Positions 16,484-25,889 of a DNA stretch of 64,000 bases are shown piece after piece. How positions within the stretch are numbered: position 1 is the stretch's first letter; every line of letters starts with the position of its first letter. A program made the translations under genes and the position numbers. Source of the DNA: Thermaurantiacus tibetensis. GTDB taxonomy: Bacteria > Pseudomonadota > Alphaproteobacteria > Sphingomonadales > Sphingomonadaceae. Below the pieces are notes generated by a model. That model was not told the DNA's origin. It saw only the letters and a program-made list of their open reading frames with translations, and did not search any database. The DNA lies in the NCBI RefSeq assembly GCF_015354055.1, contig NZ_JACHTM010000001.1, positions 434,001 to 498,000 of the forward strand. The letters are read 5' to 3'.

Positions 16484-17372
16484 GACGAGGCCTTTCGTCC
16501 GGGTGATTGCAGGGCCGACGGCCTCGGGCAAGTCGGCGCTCGCGCTCGCCGAGGCGGAGGCTCGCGGCGGCGTCATCATCAACGCCGATGCAAGCCAGCT
16601 CTACGCGGACATTCCCATCCTCTCCGCCCAGCCTGGCGCCGACGAGCGGGCGCGCGTGCCGCACCGCCTCTACGGGATCCTCGATGCGGCGGACGTGGCC
16701 TCGGCCGCGCGCTGGGCCGAGCTCGCGCGGGCCGAGATCGCGGCGGCGTGGGCATCAGGGCAGCTCCCCATCCTCGTCGGCGGCACCGGCCTTTACCTCC
16801 GCACCCTCCTCGACGGGATCGCGCCGGTGCCGGACATTCCGGCCGAGGTGCGAAAGAGCGTGCGCGGCCTGCCCCCTGCCGAGGTGCGCCGCGCGCTCGA
16901 GGCCGAGGATCCGGAGATGGCCGCGCGCCTCCACCGCAACGACCCGCAGCGCAACGCCCGTGCGCTCGAGGTCATCCGCGCGACGGGCCGCTCGCTCGCG
17001 GAATGGCAGAGAGCGCCGCGCACGGGCGGGCTGGCGACCGTGGCCGAGGTCTCGGCGCTCGTCCTCGACCCGCCGCGCGAGCTCGTCGAGGCCCGTATCC
17101 GCAGCCGGATCATCGCCATGCTCCGCGCCGGCGCGCGCGAGGAGGCGGCCCGGCTCGCCGCGCGGAACCTTCCGCCCGACCGGCCCATCCTCCGTGCCAT
17201 CGGCGTGCCCCCCCTGCTCGCGCTCGCCGGCGGCACGTTGGCCGAGGCCGAGGCGATCGCCCGCTGGACGCTCGACACGCGGCGCTACGCCAAGCGGCAG
17301 GCCACCTGGTTCCGCACCCAGGCGCCCGGCTGGCCGCGCGCGCAGCGCCTCGCGCTGGTGCCGGCCGGGTGA
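16482..17372 (+). CDS. miaA: tRNA dimethylallyltransferase MiaA
   Basis: A 296-residue enzyme adding a dimethylallyl group to A37 of tRNAs that read UNN codons. The P-loop GPTASGKS is at about 10-17, followed by NADASQLYADIPILSAQP, the LVGGTGLYLR segment and the tRNA-binding DTRRYAKRQATWFR motif near the C-terminus. The chosen ATG has GAGGG four bases upstream, lying inside the first codons of the divergent serB. An in-frame ATG at 16461 would add seven residues and a longer overlap. Confidence 0.95.
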   Translation: MTRPFVRVIAGPTASGKSALALAEAEARGGVIINADASQLYADIPILSAQPGADERARVPHRLYGILDAADVASAARWAELARAEIAAAWASGQLPILVGGTGLYLRTLLDGIAPVPDIPAEVRKSVRGLPPAEVRRALEAEDPEMAARLHRNDPQRNARALEVIRATGRSLAEWQRAPRTGGLATVAEVSALVLDPPRELVEARIRSRIIAMLRAGAREEAARLAARNLPPDRPILRAIGVPPLLALAGGTLAEAEAIARWTLDTRRYAKRQATWFRTQAPGWPRAQRLALVPAG

Positions 17373-17500
17373 GCCGGGCCTTCCGGGATTTCGGCGGGCG
17401 CCGTGGCGTTCGTGCAACGGCTTGCGACACGAGCCTGCCGAAATGCGAAATGGAGTTGCGCTGCAGGACAACGGCATGACAGGAAGCGACTCTGCGTGCG

Positions 17501-17529
17501 TTGACATGCACCGATTCGCTCCCTAGCCA
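17501..17529 (+). promoter_or_regulatory. Candidate sigma-70 promoter for ilvBN
   Basis: A perfect TTGACA at 17501-17506 is followed after exactly 17 bases by TAGCCA (17524-17529). The -10 is poor, but the -35 and spacing are good, and the site lies 44 bases before the ilvB start codon in a 200-base gap. I saw no Ile/Val/Leu-rich leader peptide or attenuator in that gap. Confidence 0.4.
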
Positions 17530-17572
17530 CCGCGCTTCCGCGGCAGTTGCCGCATGTGCGAAAGGGTGTTCC

Positions 17573-19324
17573 ATGTCCGGCCGCGACCTGACCGGTGCCG
17601 AGATCCTGCTCGAGGCCCTCTCCGACCTCGGGGTGGAAGTGATCTTCGGCTATCCGGGCGGCGCGGTGCTCCCCATCTACGACGCGCTCCACAAGCAGCG
17701 GCGCATCCGCCACGTGCTCGTGCGCCACGAGCAGGGCGCGGTGCACGCGGCCGAGGGCTATGCCCGGGCCTCGGGGAAGCCGGGCGTGGTCCTCGTGACC
17801 TCGGGTCCCGGCGCCACCAATGCGGTCACCGGCATCACCGATGCACTCATGGATTCGATCCCGGTCGTCGTCATCACCGGGCAGGTGGCCACCCATCTCA
17901 TCGGCACCGACGCCTTCCAGGAATGCGACACCGTCGGCATCACCCGCCACTGCTCCAAGCACAACTATCTCGTGAAGGAGACGGCGCGGCTGGCCGAGGT
18001 GGTGCACGAGGCCTTCCACATCGCCACCACCGGCCGGCCGGGCCCTGTCGTCATCGACCTGCCGAAGGACGTGCAGGTGGCGCGCGCCCGCTACCAGCGG
18101 CCCGGGACCATCATGCACCGAAGCTACCGGCCGCGGATCAAGGGGGATCTGGCCGCCATTTCCGCTGCGGCCGAGATGCTTGCCTCGGCCGAGCGGCCGA
18201 TCCTCTACACCGGCGGCGGCATCATCAACTCCGGGCCCATGGCCTCCCAGAAGCTGCGCGAGCTGGCGGGCCTCACCGGCGCCCCCGTCACCTCGACTCT
18301 CATGGGCCTCGGGGCCTTCCCGGCTTCCTCGCCGCAGTGGCTCGGCATGCTCGGCATGCACGGCACCTACGAGGCCAACATGGCCATGAACCAGTGCGAT
18401 CTCATGGTCTGCCTAGGTGCCCGCTTCGACGACCGCGTGACCGGCCGGCTCGACGGTTTCTCGCCGCGCTCCGCCAAGATTCACGTCGACATCGACCCCT
18501 CCTCCTTCAACAAGACGGTGCGTGTCGATCTTGCGATCGAGGGCGACGTCGGCCACGTGCTCGATGACCTGGTGAAGGTATGGAAGAGCCGGGGGCTCCG
18601 GCCGTCCGTTTCCGAAGAGTGGTGGAACCGGATCCGCGGCTGGCGCGCGGTGCGCTGCCTTGCCTACGAGCAGAAGGGCCCCGAGATCGAGCCGCAGCAC
18701 GCAATCGCCCGGCTGCGCGAGGCGGTGGCGCACCTGGACCCCATCATCACGACCGAAGTGGGCCAGCACCAGATGTGGGCCGCCCAGCACTTCCCCTTCG
18801 AGAAGCCCAACCGGTGGCTGACGAGCGGCGGCCTCGGCACCATGGGCTACGGCCTTCCGGCCGCGATCGGCGCCCAGGTGGCCTTCCCCAACAAGCTCGT
18901 CATCGACATCGCCGGCGAGGCCTCGATCCTCATGAACATCCAGGAGATGTCGACCGCGGTGCAGTATCGCCTGCCGGTCAAGGTGTTCGTGCTCAACAAC
19001 GAGTACATGGGCATGGTGCGGCAGTGGCAGGACCTCACCTACGAGGGGCGCCATGCCGAGAGCTACACCGCGGCCCTTCCCGACTTTGTGACCCTCGCCG
19101 AGGCCTTCGGCTGGAAAGGCATCCGGATCGACACGGAAGACCAGCTCGACGCGGGCATCGCCGAGATGCTGGCGCACCCCGGCCCCGTGTTCGTCGACTG
19201 CCGGGTGAAGAAGCACGCCAACTGCTTCCCCATGATCCCGAGTGGCGCGGCGCACTCCGAGATGATCCTCTCCCAGGCCGACGTCTCGGGCGAGCTGGAT
19301 GCCTCTGCCGAGGCGCTGGTCTGA
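17573..19324 (+). CDS. ilvB: Acetolactate synthase large subunit
   Basis: A 583-residue ThDP enzyme condensing pyruvate (or pyruvate with 2-ketobutyrate) in the first common step of valine, leucine and isoleucine synthesis. The cofactor-activating glutamate is Glu53 (RHEQGAVHAAEGYA), VTSGPGATN follows, and the C-terminal ThDP/Mg site reads AGEASILMN. In most relatives the motif is GDG or GDA, so Glu449 replaces the usual Asp. The ATG at 17573 has AAAGGG six bases upstream; an in-frame ATG-like start at 17501 would overlap the candidate promoter. Translationally coupled to ilvN (TGATG). Confidence 0.96.
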   Translation: MSGRDLTGAEILLEALSDLGVEVIFGYPGGAVLPIYDALHKQRRIRHVLVRHEQGAVHAAEGYARASGKPGVVLVTSGPGATNAVTGITDALMDSIPVVVITGQVATHLIGTDAFQECDTVGITRHCSKHNYLVKETARLAEVVHEAFHIATTGRPGPVVIDLPKDVQVARARYQRPGTIMHRSYRPRIKGDLAAISAAAEMLASAERPILYTGGGIINSGPMASQKLRELAGLTGAPVTSTLMGLGAFPASSPQWLGMLGMHGTYEANMAMNQCDLMVCLGARFDDRVTGRLDGFSPRSAKIHVDIDPSSFNKTVRVDLAIEGDVGHVLDDLVKVWKSRGLRPSVSEEWWNRIRGWRAVRCLAYEQKGPEIEPQHAIARLREAVAHLDPIITTEVGQHQMWAAQHFPFEKPNRWLTSGGLGTMGYGLPAAIGAQVAFPNKLVIDIAGEASILMNIQEMSTAVQYRLPVKVFVLNNEYMGMVRQWQDLTYEGRHAESYTAALPDFVTLAEAFGWKGIRIDTEDQLDAGIAEMLAHPGPVFVDCRVKKHANCFPMIPSGAAHSEMILSQADVSGELDASAEALV

Positions 19325-19881
19325 TGAACGCGCCCGCGCCTCCGCCCGCGCCGCGGCCGGCGAAGCCGCTCTTCCCCGAGGAGCCGGCCGAGCGGCACAC
19401 GCTCTCCGTCACGGTCGACAACGAGGCGGGCGTGCTCGGCCGCATCGTCGGCCTCTTCTCGGCGCGCGGCTACAACATCGAGTCCCTGACGGTGGCCGAC
19501 GTCTCGCCCGATCATGCCGTCAGCCGGATCACCATCGTGACGACCGGCCCGCGCCGCGTCATCGACCAGATCCACGCCCAGCTCGAGCGGCTGGTGCCGG
19601 TGCACTCCGTGACCGACCTGACGGAAGCCGGCCCGCACGTCGAGCGCGAGCTTGCGCTGGTCAAGGTGGCGGGCACGGGCGAGAAGCGGGTGGAGGCACT
19701 TCGCCTCGCCGACATCTTCCGCGCCCGGCCGGTCGACACCACCACCTCCTCCTTCATCTTCGAGGTCTCGGGCTCCACGTCGAAGGTCGACCAGTTCATC
19801 GCCCTCATGCGCGAGGTCGGCCTTGTCGAGGTGGCCCGCACCGGCGTTGCCGCCATGGCCCGCGGCAAGGACCCGGCCTGA
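19324..19881 (+). CDS. ilvN: Acetolactate synthase small (regulatory) subunit
   Basis: The 185-residue regulatory subunit that activates IlvB and gives feedback inhibition by valine. After a Pro-rich lead (about 22 residues) comes the ACT domain: TLSVTVDNEAGVLGRIVGLF, then RGYNIESLTV. The C-terminal ALS-small domain ends at SKVDQFIALMREVG. The start ATG overlaps the ilvB stop by one base, giving near-stoichiometric translation. The Pro-rich N-terminal extension is the only unusual part. Confidence 0.96.
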   Translation: MNAPAPPPAPRPAKPLFPEEPAERHTLSVTVDNEAGVLGRIVGLFSARGYNIESLTVADVSPDHAVSRITIVTTGPRRVIDQIHAQLERLVPVHSVTDLTEAGPHVERELALVKVAGTGEKRVEALRLADIFRARPVDTTTSSFIFEVSGSTSKVDQFIALMREVGLVEVARTGVAAMARGKDPA

Positions 19882-19945
19882 GCGCGCGGGCAATCTGGCG
19901 AATCCGGGTGTCGGATCGAGCCACGGTCGCATTCGACACGCGGTG

Positions 19946-20257
19946 ATGGCCGTGGTTCCGAACGCCGTCTGGTTCATTCCGTGCGCCGGGTTGCTCGTCG
20001 CCCTGACGGACATGCCCTATGGCTTCTACACCCTCCTCCGCTTCCTCGTGTGCGGGGCGGCCGGTTGGCTCGCGTGGGCGCAGCATGCCCGCGCCGGCCG
20101 CGTCGATTCCTGGGTCGTGGCGCTGGCTGTCGTGGCCGTGATCTACAACCCGGTCCTGCGCATTCGGCTTGACCGCGAGACATGGGAGGCGGTGAACCTC
20201 CTCACGTTCGCGTTGTTCGGCGTCCACTGGCTTCGGTATGGCCGGGCGCCTCGCTGA
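19946..20257 (+). CDS. Small membrane protein between ilvN and ilvC
   Basis: A 103-residue integral membrane protein with three to four predicted helices. The motif MPYGFYTLLRFLVC near residues 23-36 and VIYNPVLRIRLDRETW near 67-82 recall a widespread group of small membrane proteins of unknown function (possibly DUF6804-like; not verified). It lies 64 bases after ilvN and 43 before ilvC on the same strand, so it is probably in the ilv transcript. Nothing ties it to branched-chain amino acids. The ATG lacks a strong ribosome site, only GGTG just upstream. Confidence 0.7.
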   Translation: MAVVPNAVWFIPCAGLLVALTDMPYGFYTLLRFLVCGAAGWLAWAQHARAGRVDSWVVALAVVAVIYNPVLRIRLDRETWEAVNLLTFALFGVHWLRYGRAPR

Positions 20258-20300
20258 CCGTCCAGCCGGCTATCATTCGCTGCAAACGAAAGGGATCTGA

Positions 20301-21320
<1,020 letters not shown>

Positions 21321-21372
21321 CCCTTGTCGGGGACAACCCGCGCGCTAGGGAGGCCAGCGGAACCGGCAGCCG

Positions 21373-22470
21373 ATGCGCATCCTGACCCTCCTCCACGACC
21401 TTGCGGCCGGGGGGAGCGAGCGGGCGGCCCTGAGCCTTGCGGCGGAATGGCGCGCACTCGGCGCCGACTCGCGGCTGCTGCTGGCAGCGGCGGAGGGGCC
21501 GGCCGCGGTGCCGGATGGACTCCCCGTGACGGTGCTCGAAGGCGGCACGCCCCGCTCGCTCACCTCGCGGTTCCGCCTCGCCCGCCCGATCCGTGCGGCG
21601 GTCGAGGCGCTCCGGCCGGAGATCGTGTTCCTGCCCGGCAACTGGCACCTGCCGCTCGCTCGCGGCGCGGCGCTGGCCCGACCACGCCCGCGGATCGTCG
21701 CCAAGCTCTCGAACCCGCCGCTCCCGGATCTCTTCCCCGGGGCGGGGCCGTTTGCCGTGCGGGTCTTCCGGGCGCTCGCGGCACCGCTCGATGCGCTTGC
21801 CTTCTGGCCGCCGGCGCTTGCGCCCGAGCTGCGACGTCTGGTGCCGGCCACGCCGCTTGCCGCCGTGCCCAACCCGCCGCTCGCGCTCCCCGTGCGGCCG
21901 CGCGCTCCCCTGCCGCCCGCGCATCGGCGCACCCTGCTCGTCGCCGGGCGCCTCGTTCCGCAGAAGAACCTGGGCCTTGCCCTCGACGCCTTCGCGCTGG
22001 CCGCCGGCGCCCGCGAGCTGCGGCTTGACATCGCCGGCGACGGGCCGGAGCGCGCGGCGCTCGAGGCGCAGGTGGAGCGCCTCGGCCTTGCCGACCGGGT
22101 TCGCTTCCTCGGCCACGTGCCGGACCTGGCGGCACCGCTTGCTGGCGCCGACCTGCTGCTGCTGTCCTCCCGGTTCGAGGGCACGCCCGCGGTCGTGTTC
22201 GAGGCGCTCGCGGCCGGCGTTCCGGTCGTTGCGACCGCCTGTTCCCCGGTGCTGCCGCTTCTCCTCGATCGCCCGGGCCGGGGCCGGATCGTGGAGACGG
22301 CCGATCCGCGAGCCCTGGCACGCGCCATCCTCGCCCAGCTCGCGGAGCCGGAGGGCGTGGGCGACGTGGACGCCCTGCTCGCGCCGCACGCACCCGGGGC
22401 GATCGCCCGCCGCTACCTTGAACTCTTCACGGAGCTCACGGTGCAGCCGGCGCGGCGGGCGGCGGAGTGA
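21373..22470 (+). CDS. Glycosyltransferase family 4 protein
   Basis: A 365-residue GT-B glycosyltransferase. The N-terminal acceptor domain starts MRILTLLHDLAAGGSER; the donor-binding domain has LLVAGRLVPQKN and the catalytic-site segment SSRFEGTPAVVFEALAAGVP (E-x7-E pattern). It likely adds a hexose to a lipid-linked glycan at the inner membrane. It follows ilvC by 52 bases, and its 3' end overlaps the convergent small gene at 22436 by 35 bases. Compare the GT2 gene at 9756 and the flippase at 12712. Confidence 0.88.
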   Translation: MRILTLLHDLAAGGSERAALSLAAEWRALGADSRLLLAAAEGPAAVPDGLPVTVLEGGTPRSLTSRFRLARPIRAAVEALRPEIVFLPGNWHLPLARGAALARPRPRIVAKLSNPPLPDLFPGAGPFAVRVFRALAAPLDALAFWPPALAPELRRLVPATPLAAVPNPPLALPVRPRAPLPPAHRRTLLVAGRLVPQKNLGLALDAFALAAGARELRLDIAGDGPERAALEAQVERLGLADRVRFLGHVPDLAAPLAGADLLLLSSRFEGTPAVVFEALAAGVPVVATACSPVLPLLLDRPGRGRIVETADPRALARAILAQLAEPEGVGDVDALLAPHAPGAIARRYLELFTELTVQPARRAAE

Positions 22471-22747
22471 CGGACGCCTCCGGCCGCAACGCCGGGTAGC
22501 GTGCAAGCATGAGGGCCCGCTGCCGCTCCATCCGGGCCGTGGCCGACAGCTCGGGAAGGGCCGCGGCAGCCGCGGACGGCACGGCGGCGGGCAGGGCAGG
22601 AGGGGGCAGGGGAGGCGGTGCGGGCGCCCAATCCTCCACGCCATGGTGCAGCGCACCGAACCCAAGCCCGAGCGCGTCGTGGAAGGGGCAGGCGAGGCCG
22701 GGTGACGGGAGCAGCAGCGCGGCAAGCGCGAGGAGGCGCCCCGGCAT
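22436..22747 (-). CDS. Small proline-rich exported protein
   Basis: A 103-residue protein of unknown function. Residues 1-20 are a signal peptide (MPGRLLALAALLL followed by a processing site near GLA-C); the Cys right after it could make it a lipoprotein, though the lipobox is imperfect. The rest is Pro/Ala-rich with a His-containing segment ALHHGVEDW and a short helical segment with MERQRALMLARYP. Its ATG overlaps the coq7 stop, so it is translationally coupled to coq7. Its last 35 bases lie antisense to the end of the glycosyltransferase gene. Confidence 0.55.
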   Translation of the reverse strand: MPGRLLALAALLLPSPGLACPFHDALGLGFGALHHGVEDWAPAPPPLPPPALPAAVPSAAAAALPELSATARMERQRALMLARYPALRPEASVTPPPAAPAAP

Positions 22748-23253
22748 CAGATCCGCTCCGACAGGCGGATGGCGATCCGGCAGCCGGCGCGGATTGCCGC
22801 CGAAAGCAGCGGGTAGAAGGGCACCTCCTCGGCGCCGTGCGCCACCGCCTCGTCGCGGTGCTCCACTTCGTCGGCCTGGAAGTCGGCGATGAGGGACTCG
22901 AGCTCGGGGTCGGCGCCGGCAAGCTGGTCGCGCTGGCTCTGGTAATGGCGGTCGATCTCCGTCTCGACCGCGGCCGTCACCGCCATCGCCGTCTTCGGCC
23001 CGGCGAGCGCCGAGGCGACTCCGAGCGCATAGCCGGCGATGTGCCAGAGCGGGTGGAGGAGGGTGGGGCGGACCCGGCGCCGCACGAGGAGCGCATCGAA
23101 CGCGGCAAGGTGCCGCTGCTCCTGGTTCGCCATGCGCGCGATCTCGCCCGAGACGGCCGCACGGTCGCCCATCACCGCGAGCTGCCCGGCGTAGATCCGC
23201 GCGGCGCCATATTCGCCGGCGTGGTCCACGCGGATCATGCGTTCCGTGTCCAT
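22747..23253 (-). CDS. coq7: 3-demethoxyubiquinol 3-hydroxylase (Coq7)
   Basis: A 168-residue di-iron membrane-associated hydroxylase for the penultimate step of ubiquinone synthesis. The carboxylate/histidine ligand motifs are present: the RVDHAGEYGA segment, QEQRHLAAFD, and the second-half EVEHRDEAV pattern. The ATG at 23253 gives the short N-terminus usual for bacterial Coq7. It overlaps the end of the DsbB-like gene by 19 bases. A UbiH-type ring hydroxylase gene lies at 56084. Confidence 0.93.
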   Translation of the reverse strand: MDTERMIRVDHAGEYGAARIYAGQLAVMGDRAAVSGEIARMANQEQRHLAAFDALLVRRRVRPTLLHPLWHIAGYALGVASALAGPKTAMAVTAAVETEIDRHYQSQRDQLAGADPELESLIADFQADEVEHRDEAVAHGAEEVPFYPLLSAAIRAGCRIAIRLSERI

Positions 23254-23696
23254 CCGTTCCTCCAGAGCCAGAGGCCGCCAAGCGCAGCAACCACCGAGAT
23301 CACCACGTTCCATCCTGCCATGGACAGGCCGAGGAAGGACCAGGGGATCTGGTCGCACCGGACGACGGGCGCGGCGATGAGGGTGCCGAGCAGGTCGCCG
23401 CCGGCGGCAGGCGGCGCGGCGCAGCCCGGGCCGTCCCACCAGCGCTGCTCCACGCCGGCATGGAAGAGCCCGAGCGCGCCAGCGCCGAGCATGGCGAGAA
23501 GGGCCAGCGGCAGCAGGCGGGGAAGGGCGAGCGCGAGCGCTGCCGCAGCGATCACGCCGAGGTGCGCCCAGCGCTGCCAGTGGCACAGCTGGCACGGGAC
23601 GAGGCCGCCGACGAACTGGAAGGCGAGCGCCCCGAGCACGAGGCTTCCGGAAACGGCAAGCAGGAGCCACGCCGCCTGGCGCGCGGCAGGGGCCAT
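23235..23696 (-). CDS. dsbB: Disulfide bond formation protein B family
   Basis: A 153-residue inner-membrane protein with four helices that would reoxidise a DsbA-like partner and pass electrons to ubiquinone. The first periplasmic loop carries Cys-Gln-Leu-Cys (CQLCHWQRW), the second loop a cysteine in GPGCAAP and another in VVRCDQIPWSF. This matches the two redox pairs of DsbB. It is the second gene in a minus-strand run (S41 protease upstream by 5 bases, coq7 downstream by overlap). Confidence 0.88.
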   Translation of the reverse strand: MAPAARQAAWLLLAVSGSLVLGALAFQFVGGLVPCQLCHWQRWAHLGVIAAAALALALPRLLPLALLAMLGAGALGLFHAGVEQRWWDGPGCAAPPAAGGDLLGTLIAAPVVRCDQIPWSFLGLSMAGWNVVISVVAALGGLWLWRNGWTRNA

Positions 23697-23701
23697 GCGC
23701 G

Positions 23702-25039
23702 TCAGTTGCCGCGGCGGTCGAGCGCCGCGTACTGCACCCCGCCGCCAAGCCGGGCGATGATGCGCGTCGCGTAGTCGAGCTGGAAGTCGGTGATGCCCCG
23801 GGCCCGCAGCTCGTCGGCCGTGAACGCGAAGCGCGGGTCGGTCTTGCCGTCCTCCTCGACCAGCCGGTCGTCGGCGCGCCGCTCGGCGACGAGATGGTTG
23901 CGGAGATCCGCCTCGCGCACGCGCGGGCGCTCGAGCCGCTGCGGGTCTGTCAGCTGGGGCACGAGGATGTCGGGGTCGATGCCCTCCTCCTGCACCGAGC
24001 GCCCGGAGGGCGTGTAGTAGCGCGCGGTCGTGAGCCGGAGGCCGGTGTCGGCAGACAGGGGAATGAGGGTCTGCACCGAGCCCTTGCCGAAGGTGCGCTG
24101 ACCGACGACGAGGGCGCGGCGGCTGTCCTGGAGCGCGCCCGCCACGATTTCCGCAGCCGACGCCGAGCCCTCGTCCACGAGGACCACGAGCGGACGCCCG
24201 CCCGTCAGGTCGGGCGTTCGGGCATAGTAGCGCTCGATCGACTCCCTGGTGCGCCCCCGCTGCGAGACGATTTCGCCGCGCGGCAGGAAGGCATCGGTCA
24301 CCTCGATCGCCTGGTCGAGCAGGCCCCCCGGGTTCGACCGCAGGTCGATGACGAAGCCCTTCAGCCCGGGCCCGATCTGCCGCTCGAGCGAAGTGATGGC
24401 CAGCCGCACCGCCTCGCCCGTCTGCCGGTTGAACGAGGCGATGCGGATGACGCCGACGTCGCCGCGGGCCTCCCAGCGGACCGGCCGGATCTTGATGATC
24501 TCGCGCTTCAGCGTGAATTCGAGCGGCTTCTGCACGCCCGGCCGCACGACCGTGAGCCGGATCGAGGTGCCCGGCCGCCCGCGCATCCGGTCGACCGCAT
24601 CGTCGATCGTCGAGCCGAAGATGAGCTCGCCGTCGAGATGGGTGATGAAGTCCCCGGCACGGATGCCGGCGCGGGCTGCCGGCGTGTCGTCGGTCGGGGC
24701 GACCACCTTCACCGCCCCGTCCTCGGTCGTGACGGTCAGCCCCAACCCGCCATATTCCCCGTCGGTCTGCGAGCGCATCTGCGCGCTGTCGCGCGCCGTG
24801 AGATAGGAGGAGTGCGGGTCGAGGCTGGCGAGCATGCCGTCGATCGCGCCCTTGATGAGCGTCTGGTCATCGACCTGGTCGACGTAGTTCTCGCGGACGC
24901 GCAGGAACACCTCAACGAAGGCGTCGAGCTGGCGGTAGGTCTCGTTCTGCCTGGACGCCGACACCGCCGAGCCGATCGGCATGCCGACGGCCAGCGCTGC
25001 TGTCGCAGCAAGAAGGACGGTGGGCAGACGGTTCGTCAT
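23702..25039 (-). CDS. ctpA: S41 family C-terminal processing protease
   Basis: A 445-residue periplasmic serine protease. A signal peptide covers about 1-28, a PDZ domain about 90-165 (LGLTVTTEDGAVKVV to RAGDFITHLDG), then the S41 catalytic domain with the Ser-Ala-Ser nucleophile motif in EGSASAAEIV and the catalytic Lys in FGKGSVQ. A C-terminal tail of about 60 residues follows. Family members trim periplasmic and lipoprotein targets and can regulate murein hydrolases. The symbol is by family resemblance. It follows rlmH by 64 bases. Confidence 0.92.
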   Translation of the reverse strand: MTNRLPTVLLAATAALAVGMPIGSAVSASRQNETYRQLDAFVEVFLRVRENYVDQVDDQTLIKGAIDGMLASLDPHSSYLTARDSAQMRSQTDGEYGGLGLTVTTEDGAVKVVAPTDDTPAARAGIRAGDFITHLDGELIFGSTIDDAVDRMRGRPGTSIRLTVVRPGVQKPLEFTLKREIIKIRPVRWEARGDVGVIRIASFNRQTGEAVRLAITSLERQIGPGLKGFVIDLRSNPGGLLDQAIEVTDAFLPRGEIVSQRGRTRESIERYYARTPDLTGGRPLVVLVDEGSASAAEIVAGALQDSRRALVVGQRTFGKGSVQTLIPLSADTGLRLTTARYYTPSGRSVQEEGIDPDILVPQLTDPQRLERPRVREADLRNHLVAERRADDRLVEEDGKTDPRFAFTADELRARGITDFQLDYATRIIARLGGGVQYAALDRRGN

Positions 25040-25103
25040 CCGGCTCCTCGGCTCCCGAACGGCCTGCATCCTAGCATGCCCTTGCAGGCGGAAAAGGGGG
25101 TCT

Positions 25104-25514
25104 TCAGCCGCGGTGATAGGGGTGGCCGGAGAGGATGGTGAAGGCCCGGTAGAGCTGCTCGGCGAGCATGGCGCGCACGAGGAGGTGCGGCCAGGTGGCG
25201 GGGCCGAAGGCGAGCACGAGGTCGGCCTGGTCGCGGGCTGCGGGCGGCAGGCCTTCGGCGCCGCCGATGAGGAAGAGGAGGTGGCGCGCCCCCGCGTCGC
25301 GCCAGGCGGCAATCCGCGCAGCAAGGCCGGGGGAGGGGAGGCTCGTGCCCGTCTCGTCGAGCGCGACCGTGACATCGGCCGCAAGTGCCGGCATGCCCCG
25401 CGCGCCGAACTCGACGAGCCGCGCTGCGACCGGCAGCCGGCCGAGGTAGCGCTCGGCGATCGCCTGTTCCTCGTGCCCTGCGCCCCGGCCGCCGGCGAGG
25501 ATGGTGATCCGCAA
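25104..25514 (-). CDS. rlmH: 23S rRNA (pseudouridine-1915-N3) methyltransferase RlmH
   Basis: A 136-residue SPOUT methyltransferase acting on helix 69 of 23S rRNA. LLFLIGGAEGLP forms the SAM knot, and the C-terminal LAEQLYRAFTILSGHPYHR is diagnostic. The start must be TTG: the frame upstream is TGA (the rsfS stop), one Gly codon, then TTG, and the N-terminal strand RITILAGG is needed for the fold. So it is read in the same frame as rsfS with a two-codon gap, suggesting reinitiation. Confidence 0.95.
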   Translation of the reverse strand: MRITILAGGRGAGHEEQAIAERYLGRLPVAARLVEFGARGMPALAADVTVALDETGTSLPSPGLAARIAAWRDAGARHLLFLIGGAEGLPPAARDQADLVLAFGPATWPHLLVRAMLAEQLYRAFTILSGHPYHRG

Positions 25515-25517
25515 GCC

Positions 25518-25889
25518 TCAGCGGCCCGAGGCGATCCGGACCGGGGCGCCGTCCGAGTCGAACGCCCACATCTTCTCGAGCGCGTAGAACTGCCGCACCT
25601 CGGGCCGGAAGATGTGGATGACGACGTCCCCGGCATCGAGGAGCACCCAGTCGGCGGCCGGGAGGCCCTCGATTCGCACCGGAAGCGCGAAGGTCTCGCG
25701 GATACGCTCAGCGAGCTTCTCCGCCATGGCGGCCACCTGGCGGGTGGAGCGGCCGCTCGCCACGACCATGTGATCGGCAATGGTCGACTTGCCGGCAAGC
25801 GGGATGGAGACGATGTCGATTGCCTGGTCGTCGTCGAGGGCGCGAAGCACCAGCGCGTGAAGCGCCTCGGCCCGGTCGGTGCCGGTCAA
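25518..25889 (-). CDS. rsfS: Ribosomal silencing factor RsfS
   Basis: A 123-residue RsfS/Iojap protein that binds L14 and blocks subunit joining in starvation. The core DIVSIPLAGKSTIADHMVVASG and VIHIFRPEVRQFYALEKMW segments are unmistakable. No ATG or GTG lies upstream at a sensible place. The TTG at 25889 overlaps the nadD TGA as TTGA and is the best start; it gives [15 protein letters not shown] after initiation, typical of the family. Confidence 0.93.
   Translation of the reverse strand: MTGTDRAEALHALVLRALDDDQAIDIVSIPLAGKSTIADHMVVASGRSTRQVAAMAEKLAERIRETFALPVRIEGLPAADWVLLDAGDVVIHIFRPEVRQFYALEKMWAFDSDGAPVRIASGR

Noticed and set aside
17373-17572. Leader-peptide attenuator before ilvB
   Set aside because: Short ORFs in the gap contain no run of Ile, Val or Leu codons, and no terminator hairpin with a T-run was seen.
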